Assembly (NCBI GenBank): GCA_034435435.1
Contig: DAOTXN010000142.1
Span: forward strand, 1-22,789
Origin: DAOTXN01 sp034435435
GTDB taxonomy: Bacteria; Chloroflexota; Anaerolineae; S140-20
Reading direction: 5' to 3'
Length of the DNA: 22,789 nt
The notes beneath the pieces are model-generated. The model worked only from the letters and a program-made list of their open reading frames with translations. It made no database searches and was not told where the DNA came from. This document shows positions 22,739 through 22,789 of the stretch, in pieces. Both the position numbers and the translations under genes were made by a program. Within the stretch, counting starts at the first letter, position 1; the number at the start of each line of letters is the position of its first letter.

Positions 22739-22789
22739 GACAACCGACGCAGGTATCGTGCCATAAAAGACGCAATTAAGCAAATGTAT
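22733..22789 (+). CDS. Insertion-sequence transposase, first 19 codons only
   Basis: ATG 22733 with AGGAG 6 nt upstream opens a frame MSDNRRRYRAIKDAIKQMY that runs off the window. From memory this N-terminus matches a DDE-type transposase group whose members begin with RRRYRAI-x-A-(6)-P and occur in Chloroflexota and cyanobacteria; I cannot name the IS family from 19 residues. The inverted repeat covering the start codon supports a mobile element. The left IS end should lie a little upstream, between about 22650 and 22690, but no terminal repeat can be confirmed without the right end. Confidence 0.6.
   Translation, partial: MSDNRRRYRAIKDAIKQMY

Overview
The window is GC-rich, densely packed bacterial chromosome. 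I think the source is a Chloroflexota bacterium of the Anaerolineae/Caldilineae kind. The grounds are indirect: a soluble-adenylyl-cyclase-like cyclase/ATPase/TPR protein, a secreted clostripain-type protease ending in a YLPMLTK tail, a short Thermus-type EF-Ts, and a TumE/HicA toxin-antitoxin patch. No rRNA or tRNA gene is visible, so this is an inference.

Layout. 1-2435 (+): 3' part of a DUF255/thioredoxin-like protein, then a PspC-domain membrane protein, closed by a strong bidirectional terminator. 2448-9876 (-): a 1353-residue cyclase-NTPase-TPR signalling protein and a 1069-residue exported C11 protease, each with its own sigma70-type promoter. 10066-10605 (+): a monocistronic RidA gene with near-consensus promoter and terminator. 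10619-12278 (-): rho, with its own promoter and a 5' leader of about 340 nt. 12287-16940 (-): the classic rpsB-tsf-pyrH-frr-uppS-cdsA cluster (translation, UMP phosphorylation, ribosome recycling, undecaprenyl diphosphate, CDP-diacylglycerol), driven by one promoter, with a strong hairpin between tsf and pyrH. 16965-19602 (+): a divergent pair, a GT4 glycosyltransferase and a polyprenyl-phosphate sugar-1-phosphate transferase, which could start a surface polysaccharide on undecaprenyl phosphate, the carrier whose precursor is made by the neighbouring uppS product.

19605-22789 (+) is an accessory stretch. It has a degenerate palindromic repeat, a HicB/HicA toxin-antitoxin pair whose toxin frame is broken exactly at an A-AAA-AAC slippery heptamer, an M20 (YgeY-like) metallopeptidase, and then a promoter overlapped by a perfect 16-bp palindrome. 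That promoter drives a tightly overlapping operon: TumA-like antitoxin, TumE-family (DUF6516) toxin, an unrecognised 52-residue protein, an unrecognised 94-residue protein and possibly the start of a fifth gene. The window ends in the first 19 codons of an insertion-sequence transposase whose start codon lies in a perfect 14-bp inverted repeat. The overlapping TumA/TumE operon with its two unknown downstream genes is the best candidate for something undescribed; the HicA frameshift is the sharpest single signal.

Several starts were chosen from ribosome-binding sites and promoters rather than from the longest frame: pspC 2033, protease 9876, rho GTG 11899, cdsA ATG 13087, frr 14382, tsf TTG 15791, rpsB GTG 16745, glycosyltransferase ATG 16984.
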